DNA of 64,000 bases from Coemansia sp. RSA 1200 (Eukaryota > Kickxellomycota > Kickxellomycetes > Kickxellales > Kickxellaceae): positions 62,001 to 126,000 of the forward strand of contig JANBTT010000022.1 of the NCBI GenBank assembly GCA_027578915.1, given 5' to 3'. The notes below the pieces were generated by a model that did no database searches, was not told where the DNA came from, and was given only the letters and a program-made list of their open reading frames with translations. The translations under genes were made by a program, and so were the position numbers. Numbering within the stretch: the first letter of the stretch is position 1; each line of letters starts with the position of its first letter. Of the stretch, positions 31,635-42,257 are shown in pieces.

Positions 31635-32303
31635 TCATAATACTGGGCTCCTGGGCGATGGCGTGAGAGATCCGGGTGGCGAGCGCTCAGAAGCATAGTA
31701 GTCCCTATGCCGGCGCTTCTCCCGCTCCACACGCCGCATCTCCTGAAGCGTCAGTTCCTGTCCGCCAAACAGACTGCGCACTAGGGAGCGTGCTGGCTTC
31801 CGGATGTGCATAAAGTTGCAGTACCCGCCACGGTTGCACTCGCTGATGTCGTATTGTCGACAGCATGCCTCGCGAAAGTCTGTCACTGGCGAGAGCTCTG
31901 CCCACACTGGCAACCCGCCATAGTACCGGTTGTTGAGCGAGTCCACTGCCTTTTGTGCATCGTCTTCGCGCCGAAACTTTACATATACATTGCCCAGAAG
32001 ATGGTCGCCCACGTTGTCGCATATCTTGAGCTCCTCGATCTCTCCGTACTTTGCCAGCTCCAGAAACATGTCCTCATAAAAGTCCTCAAAGTCACGCTGG
32101 ATCTCCTCGTCCGTCAGCGTGCAGTCGGGCTTGAGTGACGGGTTTTTGTACATGTTGGAAACAAGGATTGTCTGTGAGTATGTCGGCTTCACATGCCGCC
32201 GCGAGCACCGATCGCCATGCCGACACGACCCGATTTTGTGGTAGAACGAGCAATGGACCTTGTCTTTCTCGGTACCAAAGATCGATGCCAAATGTTCCGC
32301 CAT
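31635..32303 (-). CDS. U2AF1: Splicing factor U2AF small subunit (U2AF35)
   Basis: Recognises the AG of 3' splice sites as part of U2AF. 222 residues, single exon. Order: MAEHLASIFGTEKDKVHCSF, first CCCH finger (C-x7-C-x5-C-x3-H: CSFYHKIGSCRHGDRCSRRH), a UHM/RRM-like domain with DFYEDMFLELAKYGEIEELKIC and GNVYVKFRREDDAQKAV, then GLPVWAELSPVTDFREACCRQY with the second finger (CRQYDISECNRGGYCNFMH). A short RS-like, Arg/Ser/Pro tail follows. It is nearly identical in layout to animal U2AF1. Its presence agrees with the AG-dependent introns of the neighbouring genes. Confidence 0.97.
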   Translation of the reverse strand: MAEHLASIFGTEKDKVHCSFYHKIGSCRHGDRCSRRHVKPTYSQTILVSNMYKNPSLKPDCTLTDEEIQRDFEDFYEDMFLELAKYGEIEELKICDNVGDHLLGNVYVKFRREDDAQKAVDSLNNRYYGGLPVWAELSPVTDFREACCRQYDISECNRGGYCNFMHIRKPARSLVRSLFGGQELTLQEMRRVEREKRRHRDYYASERSPPGSLTPSPRSPVL

Positions 32304-34080
32304 TGCGAACGTGCCAAATGTGTGCAGTTCAAAGAGAAATTAAAGAGCAATGAAGTGTTTCTAATTAATGATAATAGTCCAAGTTGAATCGCTTAGCGGA
32401 AAGAGCGATTTGGCTAATGTGCGCATGCTTCCTGTGGTACCAGCTTTGGCTTTGGCTCCAAGCATACTACAGCTCAGTGTGACCATCTATCCAGTGAGGG
32501 AAAGAAAAACAACACAGCACAACATCTGAAATCTGCCAATCAGAGCGCGTGAAGCGTAAAGGCCGCTGATTGGCGTGGCGCGTCGCAAGCCAATCAGCGC
32601 TCGCACTTGCAGATGCAGATTGGGGAAGGAGAAAAATTTTTCGCGTCAGAAGCGAGGGACGGCGGGGAGAAGAAAAGAAATGCGCAGAAGAATCACCACA
32701 AACGCCGCGCCATTTCTCGCTCCCTCTGCTTGTTTTCAAGAGCAGCAGGAAAAGAAAAAAAGTGACAAAGCAATACAAAAAATCCCTCCTTTTCATGAAG
32801 GCAGAGCAAGAAAGAAGGAGGCTTGCCTGATTACCGCAAGAAAAGAGCGGCAGGCTCCACCATCCGCGTCTGTCTCCAGCATAATCTGCACCCATGCCAT
32901 TCCAATTTTTTCGTAGCTTTTTTCGCTCTCCCCAGTGGTGAAACTCTCACTCCGTCACAAAAGCCACCACAAACAAACAAAAGGCGGGCGGACCGCAACT
33001 TTTCGTTGTGTTTTTTTTTCTGTTTCCTACTTTCTTATTCAACCCCCAGTTCCCATTTGCTGTTTCTTTTTCCTGCCCCTTTCCTCTGTTTCTCAGCTCC
33101 ACTGCTTTTTTTGTCTGTCTTGGCTTTCTTTTCCCCATCTGCCTACCTGCATCACCTGACTTTTTCTGACCCCATACTTTTCTCTTGAGGAGCGCATTTG
33201 GCTTTCATTTGTGATAAGTGGAGCACTCGTTTTGCCCAGAAATAGAAGCAAAGTAGAAGCTGTATCAGTCTTTTTTTCTTTTTTTTCTGCTTGTTCTTTG
33301 TAGCTTCTTTTCCTTTGCCTCTGTTTTGTTTATTCCTCTGTTGGCTGTTTTGGGACATTAATAGCAATCGAGGGATTTTTCTGGGGCTATTAACCGCAAA
33401 ACCCCTATTTTCTTATTGCAAAAGTTTATCACTTTCGTCTGTCGACTGTATTCTGATTGCATCCTCCGATCGGGCATTTTCAGACGTGGTAGCCTCCTTT
33501 TATTACACATAGCATCCGAATAGACGAACAAGCAAATTGAGGTCAACGAGTTTGTGCGCTATAACATCACAACTGCTGTGGCCATTGCGTTAATTGGTTT
33601 TATTTCAACGGTAAGTTGTTTATGATAAAGCCTAATTAGTGAACACATTCAGCGAGGCTTGGTTGTTTACCCTGTATAGCAACCTTCATTGCCTGCTATG
33701 TACGGTAACCGTCTATGCGTGTGCAGGGGCCGCCAATTGTGATTGCCGCATATTTTATCGGACCATGTCTTCTTAAGCCCCATGTTTGGGGTTTCTCCAT
33801 TCTTGTTTTTACAATCTATTTTATATGCAACATGTGCACATGCAATTTCCTTTATCACAGGCCTCTGCTTGCTAATGTCTCAGTCTGTAGATGCTGTTTT
33901 ATTAACTTGTTTATAATATACGATTGTGCTAAATATCATTTGTGTTTTACTGTGCTGCTTTATAAAATGCATAGTTTGTGCGTGTTGTCTTCTGTATAAA
34001 GGAGAGGAGGTGTAACTGTCCCGGGTCATACTTACCGCTAGTACTGTTATCATTCATATCAGCTATACACATCGAGTATA
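32304..34080. promoter_or_regulatory. Divergent intergenic region U2AF1/BDF1 (1.8 kb)
   Basis: A long divergent gap. The U2AF1-proximal part has a cluster of three CCAAT boxes. The centre is very T/C-rich. A possible spliced small membrane protein (33524-33610 joined to 33727 onward) is described as a finding, not as a gene call. The rest shows nothing I can support. Confidence 0.4.
32536..32599. promoter_or_regulatory. Cluster of three CCAAT boxes including an 11-bp inverted repeat
   Basis: CCAATCAG at 32536-32543, CTGATTGG (inverted) at 32566-32573 and CCAATCAG at 32590-32597. The last two sit in a perfect inverted repeat, CGCTGATTGGC (32564-32574) with GCCAATCAGCG (32589-32599). CCAAT with these flanks is the established target of the HAP/NF-Y complex. 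The cluster lies about 230-300 bases upstream of the U2AF1 start codon, so it most likely serves that gene. Confidence 0.6.
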
Positions 34081-36575
34081 ATGGCGATCGATGGCGAAGG
34101 CACAGAACCATCGTTTGTGGGTGTCAATATCCCCACCCCCGAAAAAGTGACAGCTGTTGCGCTTGGAATAGCCGAGGCTACTATTAGCAGCAACCCAGAT
34201 CTGGCTGATAACACATCGCAGGACATCGTGCCTACGCAGCCCGAAAAGGAAGCATATGCCGAACCTATGGATGTGCTATCTGCAAATAGCTCCAATCAGC
34301 TTGTGCAGTCACCGCCCAATGCAAGGAATGGCACGGTGCTCGAGCAGCCCACAGAGCCCAAAACTAACGGAAACCATACATCACATGTGGATTCATTCGA
34401 TGATCACAATGACGAGCCGTTGCCAAAACGAGTGCGCAAGCTGTCGCCACAGCCAGAGAGTGAAGAACAAAATGCTCAACTTCCTACAAAATCAGACGGC
34501 AGTGCCGCGAATCAGGCCGGGGCTCTGGTAGTTCAGACAGAGGCAGAACAGGCTTCTAACATGTCGCCTGACGCATCGTTACAGCCACTGTGCATAATGA
34601 CAAAGGAACAACACAAGTATTGTATGGCCATGATCCGATCGCTTAAAAAGCATCGCGATGCTGGCCCATTCCTTAAGCCTGTTGACACTGTGGCCCTCAA
34701 CATCCCAGACTATCCCACGATTGTCAAAAATCCAACCGATCTTAGCACAATCGAAGACAAGCTAAAGGCCAAGCAATATATGGATGCGCAGGGCTTTATT
34801 AACGATCTTCGGCTGATGTTCAATAACTGCTACTTATACAACGGTCGCGAGTCTGTTGTTGGCATAATGGCTGCAAACCTTGAAACGGTGTTTGAAAGCC
34901 AGTTAAAGAAAATACCCACTGGAATCGACACTGCGCTGGCAGAGTACAACCGGCGATCGTCCGAAATCAGAGACCGCACGCCAACATCGGCAACGCGTCC
35001 AAAGCGCGACGCGCATCCACCGCCAAGCCGCGATCTTCCCGGAATGCAGCGGAAAAAATCCAGAACGTCAGATCCACAGATGAAGTTCTGCCTCAACATT
35101 GTGAAGGAGTTTATGAAAAAGTCAAACTTCAACATTGCGTACCCCTTCCTTGAGCCAGTCGATCCTGTAGCAATGAACTGCCCCGACTACTTTAATGTTA
35201 TCAAAGAGCCTATGGACTTGTCTACCATAAAGTTCAAGCTCGAAAACGAGGTTTACTCCAACCCGCTTGAGTTTGAGGCAGATGTCCGTTTGATGTTTCG
35301 CAACTGCTACGCCTACAATCCGCCAGGACACCCGGTGCATGAAGCAGGGCGTGCTCTTGAAGCGCAGTTTGACTCGAAATGGTCAGAGATCCCAATTCCG
35401 CGCTCAAGCCAGTCACCCATGCCCATGTCTGGCGGCGCAGCAATTGCCCACTCTCCGCCTGTGGGTGCAGAGACCGAGTTTGACAAGCAAGGCTATGGCG
35501 CAGATGATGATATTGACGTGGATACTCACAGCCAGGCTTCGCACGCTGACGAGATTCGCGACCTTGAGATGAAGGTGCAGAGCATGGCGCGCCAGCTCGA
35601 GGAACTTCGACGTGTGGAGAGCACAGGTCGCAGACGCAGCTCCGTCCGCCGCCCAAGCATGGGCTCAGTTCACTCGGGCACGTATTCTCCGCCGCCTTTG
35701 GCTGCATCGGTAGGGTCGCCGCATTATCATTCCATGGGCGGATCTGTTGCTTCGCCAGCCCATGCGCCTGTTTCGCCAGCACAGATTCCACCACTTGCAC
35801 AACCCAGCGGTCGCGGTCGCGGGCGTGGTCGAGGCCGTGGGCGCGGCTCTCGTGGTGGGGCGGCTGCTGCTGCTTCTGCATCGACACCGCGAGACGACAC
35901 CGATGCCGGCGGCTTTGGCGCTGGGCGTGGCCGTGGTCGCCGCCGTCGTGGAAGCATCGAATCTCTTGAACTTACACTAGAGCAGAAGCGTGCACTCAGC
36001 GTTCGCATCGGTGATCTCGATCTCAATCGCTCCCGCGTTGCTCTTATGATTATTAAATCTGCCTATCCGGATCTTAACGAGGATGAGGAAGAGATCGAGC
36101 TTGACATTGATGCGCTGGACTACTTTACGCTGCGCAAGCTTTACGAGTATGCTGTTCTCGATCGTGAGGAGGCTGCAAGCGAGGCCATTCAACGCAATAA
36201 CGCCCAGAATGCTGCTAGAAAGGCGCAAAGAGCAGGAGCCCTTGATCCCGATCAGTCTTCTGTATTTCTAGCTTCCAATCCAGCCGATCAGCAGCGGATG
36301 AATCAGCTTGACGAAAAGCTCCGGCGACTTGATTCATCAAAGCCACACAGCCGAGGTACACATCCATCTTTCGCTACATTATACTAGAGAAGGAGGCGCC
36401 AGCCATTATGCCACTGATGTGTCAAAGCGTAGACTAATGCTAAATTATTGTTTGTTTGCATTGGTATTTTGTTGTAGGAAAAGCGGGTCGCAGCAAAGGA
36501 GCTGATGCAGACTCGAGCTCCAGCGGGGAAAGCGGGTCCTCGGATTCCGAAGATTCAGGTGACAATTCTGACTAA
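34081..36575 (+). CDS. BDF1: BET-type double bromodomain protein (Bdf1 family), two exons
   Basis: Chromatin reader of acetylated histones, associated with TFIID in fungi. Exon 1 is 34081-36355 and exon 2 is 36478-36575 (GTACAC donor, GTTGTAG acceptor, ACTAAT branch site), giving about 790 residues. Bromodomain 1 spans about 172-280 with acetyl-lysine-binding Asn254 in NCYLYN; bromodomain 2 about 335-440 with Asn413 in NCYAYNPP. The WPF shelf Trp of animal BETs is Gly in the first and Tyr in the second domain (GPF, YPF), as in other fungal Bdf proteins. An RG-rich run follows, then the NET domain (LTLEQKRALSVRIGDLDLNR...). Exon 2 supplies the acidic Ser-rich SEED tail (SSSSGESGSSDSEDSGDNSD). 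Without the splice the frame ends in an unrelated 10-residue tail. Confidence 0.93.
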
Positions 36576-37942
36576 GACGTTGTGTTTGTGTGTGATGCTT
36601 TGGCTCTTCTCTTTTGTTCTCTCGCTTCCTCCATGTCTGGTCTCTCCGTAACTAGTAGTCTCCTCACCTTTACCGCTCACTGCAATTGGAGGTGGGTGTT
36701 TGCCCTGTTCTTGCTTCTGTTCCTGACAGTCTCTTTTGTCTTTATATTCTTCTCTCCTCCTTCCCAAACCAGCAACTTGTGCATCTGATATGGCTTTGAT
36801 GAGACATGGTATACGCTGGTATTATTCCGATTGTTGGTTCGTACGTCGTGCTTGCAGAATGTGTTGGCATTTGCTCTTGACCATATTTTCTCCTGGTGCG
36901 CCTACGAATAAGGGGCGGTACGTGTTATTTGTGGCGACATTACATTAGTTGCTTTTTGGAGAGAAGAGGGGTTTTCATTTCTTTTTGCAGACAGTCTGCA
37001 TATTTGTAAAAGAGCACAGACGGAGTTGCAGATGAAGGCGATTGAACAGAAATGCCAAACTGATCCTCATAACCAAATGTCTTAATGCTTTCAGCACCCT
37101 GAATTTCTTGTCTCTTGAAGCCCGCTTCTGCTTATTTGTTGCCATGGGAAAGCCATGTCTGTTTTGAGCGAGTTTTAACACCGTATCTGTTCATTTATCT
37201 CTATCCTAGCGCGGATGTACTATATCGCTTTCTTTTTTTCTTTTTTGCCTTATCCAGTTTTAAGTCTTTTTGGATTCTGCCATGTGGGTATTATGTCCTC
37301 GCTGCGTCTGTCTATGCGTAACGCCCACATACAATGTTCCAAATAAAAAATAACTTTATACTAGTAAGGGACTTCTTACAAGCCGGTTCTCTTTTTTTTT
37401 TCTAAAAAGTCATAGATGCGTCTGATTGCTTTGTTGCCTGGGCTGATATCCATCTGTTTGTCTGCTTGCATCGCATGGACTATATTTGTATTTAGAACTA
37501 TATTGAAAAAGAGAGAGAGAGAGAGAGACAATACCCTATGGATTGATCGGTTTACAGCTCAGGCTCTTTCATGTTGGCAATATTGCCCACCTATCCATAG
37601 GGTGTTAGCTGAGGCTTTCTGAAGTCAAAGACACAATAGCTAGTGATGGCTGTAGGGGAGGAGGATATCTAGATAGGGGAGGGTACCTGTTTGGATAGTG
37701 GTTTAGATCCACATCGATACCGATACAGAAAAGATGGGGATTGGAAGCGAGAGAAGAGGTAGGAGTGCTCTTTTATCCAGTACATGGGATGAACAGACTT
37801 TGCCTGAGACATACCCTGCGCACATTGTCATTAGCAATGTGTTTGCTTGCTTATCCAATTCTAGCACCGTACTAACACTATGCTGTGCACCGACTATCTC
37901 TGCGGCTCTTTTTGATAAACAAATGTAGCTCTAAAACGTACA
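36576..37942. other. Intergenic: BDF1 3' end and upstream of the gene at 37943
   Basis: AT-rich, no credible gene. A (GA)9 run at 37511-37528 is followed by an 11-bp perfect inverted repeat (37533-37543 and 37593-37603). Confidence 0.4.
37511..37528. repeat. (GA)9 microsatellite
   Basis: A perfect GA dinucleotide run immediately before an inverted repeat. Confidence 0.9.
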
Positions 37943-38869
37943 ATGATGCGCATTCTTAAGCAGCGTGTGCTTTGCGGTGGATCATCCAGCGTCACACGTG
38001 GAGCAGCTGGAAATCCCACTGCAGCAGGCTCTCAAACCGTGGGTATTCGGACCTCCTCAACTGGGCAGCGCGATGATTCCAACAGCAGCAGCAGGCAGAA
38101 CAGTGCATTGCAGCCTACAACCGATATCTTGTCGCACCTACAGGAGCTAAAGGATATGGAAAGGCAGGTTCTTGGTCGTAGTGGTCGGGATGGGCAGCAA
38201 TCAGCTACTCCTGGAGCATCTGGTCCTGCAAGCAGCGAAGAGATTAAGAGTAGGCAAGAACGACTAGCCAGGGAGAAGAGAATGGCAAACCAGTATCGGG
38301 AGCAGCTCAAGTTGAAGCTACAGGACATCGATGACTCTGCGATCGATCTGGCGGCACAGAAAGCAACAATGGCACACTTTGAGCGTCAGCTGCTTGGCTC
38401 TAGCTCCCCCAGAGAATTGGAGCAGCTTGAGCTTGAGCGTGTTAACGGAATCCGCTCTCTTATCGGGCTCCCTGCGTTGCCAGCTACACCAATTCCCTAT
38501 GTTTCAGGAACGGGCAGCGTGCGTCCGTCGCGCCCAAGCACCCCGCTCTACTTTCCCTCATCGCCATCTCACATTTCGTCGTTGCATCACCACTCTCGCA
38601 TGCCAGGCGCCGGGCCACAGTATCGCACAGGCACACACCACCAGCGCACATCTAGCTTTGGCGATAATACACGCTCGCACAGTTCCCTGGCCAACCATGG
38701 TTTTGGACCCACACGTTACAGAGAGGGCGCTGCATCGGAAGTCGCTCTCAACGACCACTCTGGCGCAATCAATGATAATGACGGCGACGGCGACGACGAC
38801 GAGGTGCGGGACATGGATCTTGATTTGGAGGAAGGCGAAGTGTCAGAGGAAGGCGAGCTAGCAGAGTAA
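37943..38869 (+). CDS. Unknown protein, coiled coil with acidic C-terminus (308 aa)
   Basis: I do not recognise the family. The frame opens with two adjacent ATGs (37943, 37946). The N-terminus (MMRILKQRVLCGG, then Ser/Thr/Arg) is basic and could be a mitochondrial presequence. Residues about 65-160 are helical and charged (DILSHLQELKDMERQVLG, EIKSRQERLAREKRMANQYREQLKLKLQDI), suggesting a coiled coil, and contain LELERVNGIRSLIGLP. A Ser/His/Pro/Arg-rich disordered middle follows, and the last 30 residues are strongly acidic and repetitive (LEEGEVSEEGELAE). The codon use and length make it a real gene. A TGTAG just upstream could be an acceptor of a 5' UTR intron. Confidence 0.7.
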   Translation: MMRILKQRVLCGGSSSVTRGAAGNPTAAGSQTVGIRTSSTGQRDDSNSSSRQNSALQPTTDILSHLQELKDMERQVLGRSGRDGQQSATPGASGPASSEEIKSRQERLAREKRMANQYREQLKLKLQDIDDSAIDLAAQKATMAHFERQLLGSSSPRELEQLELERVNGIRSLIGLPALPATPIPYVSGTGSVRPSRPSTPLYFPSSPSHISSLHHHSRMPGAGPQYRTGTHHQRTSSFGDNTRSHSSLANHGFGPTRYREGAASEVALNDHSGAINDNDGDGDDDEVRDMDLDLEEGEVSEEGELAE

Positions 38870-39066
38870 TGTCAACTTTTGGCTCATGGGTACATCTAGA
38901 GCGGGAGGGTTTTGTGTTTTATTGTTTGGTATCTGCAAAGCATAAAAATGGTTGTTTTTGCGAAAATGTTCCTGTGGAACAGTGGATGTGGCTTGAACCA
39001 GACATCTCAGCACAAGTAACTCTGTTTTGTGAAAAAAGCTATCAGCTATTATTATCATCAGTCGTC

Positions 39067-41916
39067 TCATCGTTTCTGCATGGTCATGTCAACAGAGTAT
39101 GTGTCTTTGTGGGCCACAGGCGGTATCTTTGATGGTGATGGGTGCATTTGGATGGCTACTGTACAAGAAAGCGTTTGGGTTGGTATTCTAGAAACAGCGT
39201 CGAATCTCTGGCGCACAGTAGCGGCATACTGGTGTGTATCAGTTGAGGCCCTTGCTGGAGACTGTTTCTCTTTTAAGCCAACGGGATGTGACGTTTGACA
39301 TCGCTGTTGCTGCTGGTAGTGGTAGGCTGTTCCGGGAACTCTATCGCTTCTGCTACCAACTATAGTGGAAGAACGAGTACGATAGCTGTTGTTTTGGATA
39401 ATTGGTGCTTGATGACTGGCAGTCGGTAAAAGGGTGTCGGCTGCAAACATACGGTGTTGTTTTGGTGAGAGCATCTGACCATCATCCGACAGTACTGATG
39501 GCGCTCCTTTAACTGGACTTTGTAATGTAGAGCCTTGAGGACTGCTGCTCGCGTGGTGGCCTTTCACTGGCGGAAATAGAGTTGCAGCACTCAGAGCGTA
39601 ATCGCTGGTCTGCGATGAGCCAGTGGCACCAATAATAAGCTCGATTCGAAGCTGCCACATATTGGAGAAAATGCTGGAGTTAAAGCTGGCTGCCACTGTT
39701 GTTGCTGCTGCCTGTGGTGCCATCAGGGAGAATCCCAGAGTCTGTGTGCTGCGACAAAACTCGTGGTGCTCGGAATAGATCCTTCGTGTCAGCTCCTCAG
39801 TCCTTCCTGGGCTATAGTTTGAAAACCCGGTGCTTATTGTCTCGACGCTTTCAAGCCAAATGCTCACCTGATAAACGCTAAAATGTGCATGATTGATGTC
39901 AAGCTTCCCAGAAACCATGTCCCCAAGCTGATAGAAACGCTTAGGTAACCATATCGAAGCAACGCTGTGTCCATCTTTGGATAGAGAAAAGGACACGGGT
40001 GCTCTTTTCCGGCAAGCAGTCTGGATATTGTGCTTTGAATCGCTACCACGGATATCAGCACTTGTATACGAAGAGGCTCCGTCTTGATGGGCATCGTTTG
40101 GACTGAAGAGTTCCATTGAAGGCACTACCTGTGGATCTGCCGTTGTTTCAGAGTCAATGGACTCAATTAGCGACTGCAAAAATGGCGATTGTTTGAGCTG
40201 TTCAAAAGCATCGCCAATGTCCTCTTTTTCTTTAGAAACGCCAAGGTCGGCTAAAGGCGAGAGAAACTCTATCCCAAGAGAATCGGATTTGCTGCCGGAA
40301 CCCAATTGTACGATCTCGTCTTTGTCAGTACTAAAGGACGGGGATGCGTTTCTTGGGGTGCACACAGCAATCTCGTCTTGGTATGCAAGCTTAATGTGGT
40401 CTGGTGTCATCTGGATCGGACGGGCCAAGGGAAATGCACTTGTGAAACCAGATCCACCGACATATGCCAACACTCGGAATGGAATGCGCACTACATATGC
40501 ACTGGATTCCAGCATGCTCTTTTTCGCAACAACCACAAGGTCGTAAGATATTCTGGCTGTCTTTCCCCGAAACGAAGGCGGAAGCAATTTCGGCAGATGC
40601 ACCCTAATCGAGAACGTCTGAGACTCGCCTGGCCCAAGAACAAGCTCACTAAATAGCACTGTTGGCAATGATATCACCAATGGAAGTGTTTTCTGGGAGC
40701 GACCAGATGCGGGGTTGCTCGATCCAGTCGGTGTACGTCCACCAAGCCCTCCGCCAATTGGCGAGCTCCCAATTACCCTGTTAGTGCGATAATCTGTGCC
40801 CTTGTGTGCAAGTAGTAGCTCCATTTGATCGGGCTTTATATAAGAAGAAGCAAGCGCAAGGCTCCCTGATATCTCGGCAAACCCAATAGCAAGGCTCTCC
40901 ACGTCAGTGCTTTCCTCCACAACCGACCCAGCTCTTGTTGCAGGGCGTGAAGGAATGTTCGATCCGCCTGAAAGGTTTCTCCACAGGCTACCAAGAAGCC
41001 CACTGCTTCCGCCTTCGCTTGCGGGTGCAGCCACAGGGCTGGGATATGATGATTGCTGCTGCTTCTGTTGTTGTTGTTGTTGTTGGCTCTGGCCTGAAAA
41101 TGGAAACCATGAGGCAAAGCTCGTCGATGGGGTGCTCAACGCCGAAGATATACTTTGCCGTGGCTGATAGTTGGCTCCATCCACCATTGGACTCGCAGTT
41201 GTAGATGCCCGACCTTTGATAGAGGCTGGCAGCATCCGATATGATGCCGACGATTGCCTCTCCTGCGGCATACGTCTGCTGTATGCTCCAATTGATCCGC
41301 GGTATATTCTATGTGTGTCGGACTGAGGCGGCAGATCGGATGGCACCAGCGGAGCCTCGCCCAAAGTGGGAAATATAGCAAGCCCGACTTTGTTTGCTTG
41401 CTTCTGTGTGCCATTTGGGCCATTTGGGCTGTCCATCTCACCAATCCTGCTCGATCTCCTTACGGTAGTCAGCACTTTTTCATGGTTGTTGTCACTAGTG
41501 CTTCCAGCACCACCATAATCCCTTGTGGGTGCAACAGCACTATATCTTCTGGTATCTGCTGGTCTGCGAAAAGTAGAGGAGCTTGCAGAGCACTCCGAGT
41601 TGCCATCGAGACCTGGAAAGTGCGCAATCTCTCCAAAAGTACGCTGCTCGCCGTTTGAAATTCCACTGACGACTCTTTGAAAGGGTACTCTACCTGCGGG
41701 TTTTCGTGGTGAAAAGCTGTGGCCATTTGCGTTGGCGTTGTGTCGAAGGCCAATGTGCATAGCCTGCTGCCGGTGCTGGCTAGCTGATAGAGAGCGGGAA
41801 TTTCCAAAAGGCCGTTGTACAGAGTCGACATTGGCGAATCTTACATGGCACTCAAGCGTCTCTCCAGCAAAGTAAATGCCCTGCTCCTCAAATGTTGCGG
41901 TTATTGTTAGTCCCAT
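39067..41916 (-). CDS. RGP1: Rgp1, subunit of the Ric1-Rgp1 GEF for Ypt6/Rab6
   Basis: Partner of Ric1 in the Golgi guanine-nucleotide exchange factor for Ypt6. 949 residues from the ATG at 41916 (MGLTITATFEEQGIYFAGET, the arrestin-like N-terminal start typical of Rgp1). A long Ser-rich insertion with a Gln tract separates this from the conserved core: TFSIRVHLPKLLPPSFRGKTARISYDLVVVAKK, VVRIPFRVLAYVGG, FSLSKDGHSVASIWLPKRFYQLGDMVSG, LRIELIIGA. The C-terminal ~170 residues are low-complexity. The frame remains open upstream to 42054 but encodes Thr-His repeats from a CA-rich leader, which I reject. No intron is seen. Confidence 0.85.
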   Translation of the reverse strand: MGLTITATFEEQGIYFAGETLECHVRFANVDSVQRPFGNSRSLSASQHRQQAMHIGLRHNANANGHSFSPRKPAGRVPFQRVVSGISNGEQRTFGEIAHFPGLDGNSECSASSSTFRRPADTRRYSAVAPTRDYGGAGSTSDNNHEKVLTTVRRSSRIGEMDSPNGPNGTQKQANKVGLAIFPTLGEAPLVPSDLPPQSDTHRIYRGSIGAYSRRMPQERQSSASYRMLPASIKGRASTTASPMVDGANYQPRQSISSALSTPSTSFASWFPFSGQSQQQQQQQKQQQSSYPSPVAAPASEGGSSGLLGSLWRNLSGGSNIPSRPATRAGSVVEESTDVESLAIGFAEISGSLALASSYIKPDQMELLLAHKGTDYRTNRVIGSSPIGGGLGGRTPTGSSNPASGRSQKTLPLVISLPTVLFSELVLGPGESQTFSIRVHLPKLLPPSFRGKTARISYDLVVVAKKSMLESSAYVVRIPFRVLAYVGGSGFTSAFPLARPIQMTPDHIKLAYQDEIAVCTPRNASPSFSTDKDEIVQLGSGSKSDSLGIEFLSPLADLGVSKEKEDIGDAFEQLKQSPFLQSLIESIDSETTADPQVVPSMELFSPNDAHQDGASSYTSADIRGSDSKHNIQTACRKRAPVSFSLSKDGHSVASIWLPKRFYQLGDMVSGKLDINHAHFSVYQVSIWLESVETISTGFSNYSPGRTEELTRRIYSEHHEFCRSTQTLGFSLMAPQAAATTVAASFNSSIFSNMWQLRIELIIGATGSSQTSDYALSAATLFPPVKGHHASSSPQGSTLQSPVKGAPSVLSDDGQMLSPKQHRMFAADTLLPTASHQAPIIQNNSYRTRSSTIVGSRSDRVPGTAYHYQQQQRCQTSHPVGLKEKQSPARASTDTHQYAATVRQRFDAVSRIPTQTLSCTVAIQMHPSPSKIPPVAHKDTYSVDMTMQKR

Positions 41917-42257
41917 CTGTTTGTGGGAAATATAAAAGCTAGCGCAAACACACGTCTGTTCTGTCAGAAACAAGAAACACGACGAATAATGTGTATGTGT
42001 ATGTATGTGTGTACGTGCGTGTTTACAAGAAAAGGCAAAAACAAAAGACGGCAAGGACCGTAGACATTACACAATAAAGAAGAGTGAAAAAAAAAGCTAC
42101 AACGCCAAAGACGAAAGAGAAAAAGGATAAAATAAATCCAGGCAAAATTCCTTCCCCAGCAAACCGCCCACTAAGCACAAGAGTCTCGACAAAAGTGGAG
42201 AATCAAAAACATATAAACAGTTTTTTCCATCCTAGCCGTCGTCATCAGCCTAGTGTT
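41917..42257. promoter_or_regulatory. RGP1 promoter / C9orf85-homologue 3' flank
   Basis: Minus-strand promoter of RGP1 with a GTATGTGTGT-type CA/TG-rich leader (about 41990-42025). No gene is seen. Confidence 0.4.

Noticed and set aside
41917..42054. 46-codon extension of RGP1 with Thr-His repeats
   Set aside because: Encoded by a CA-rich leader; the family starts at MGLTITATFEEQG.
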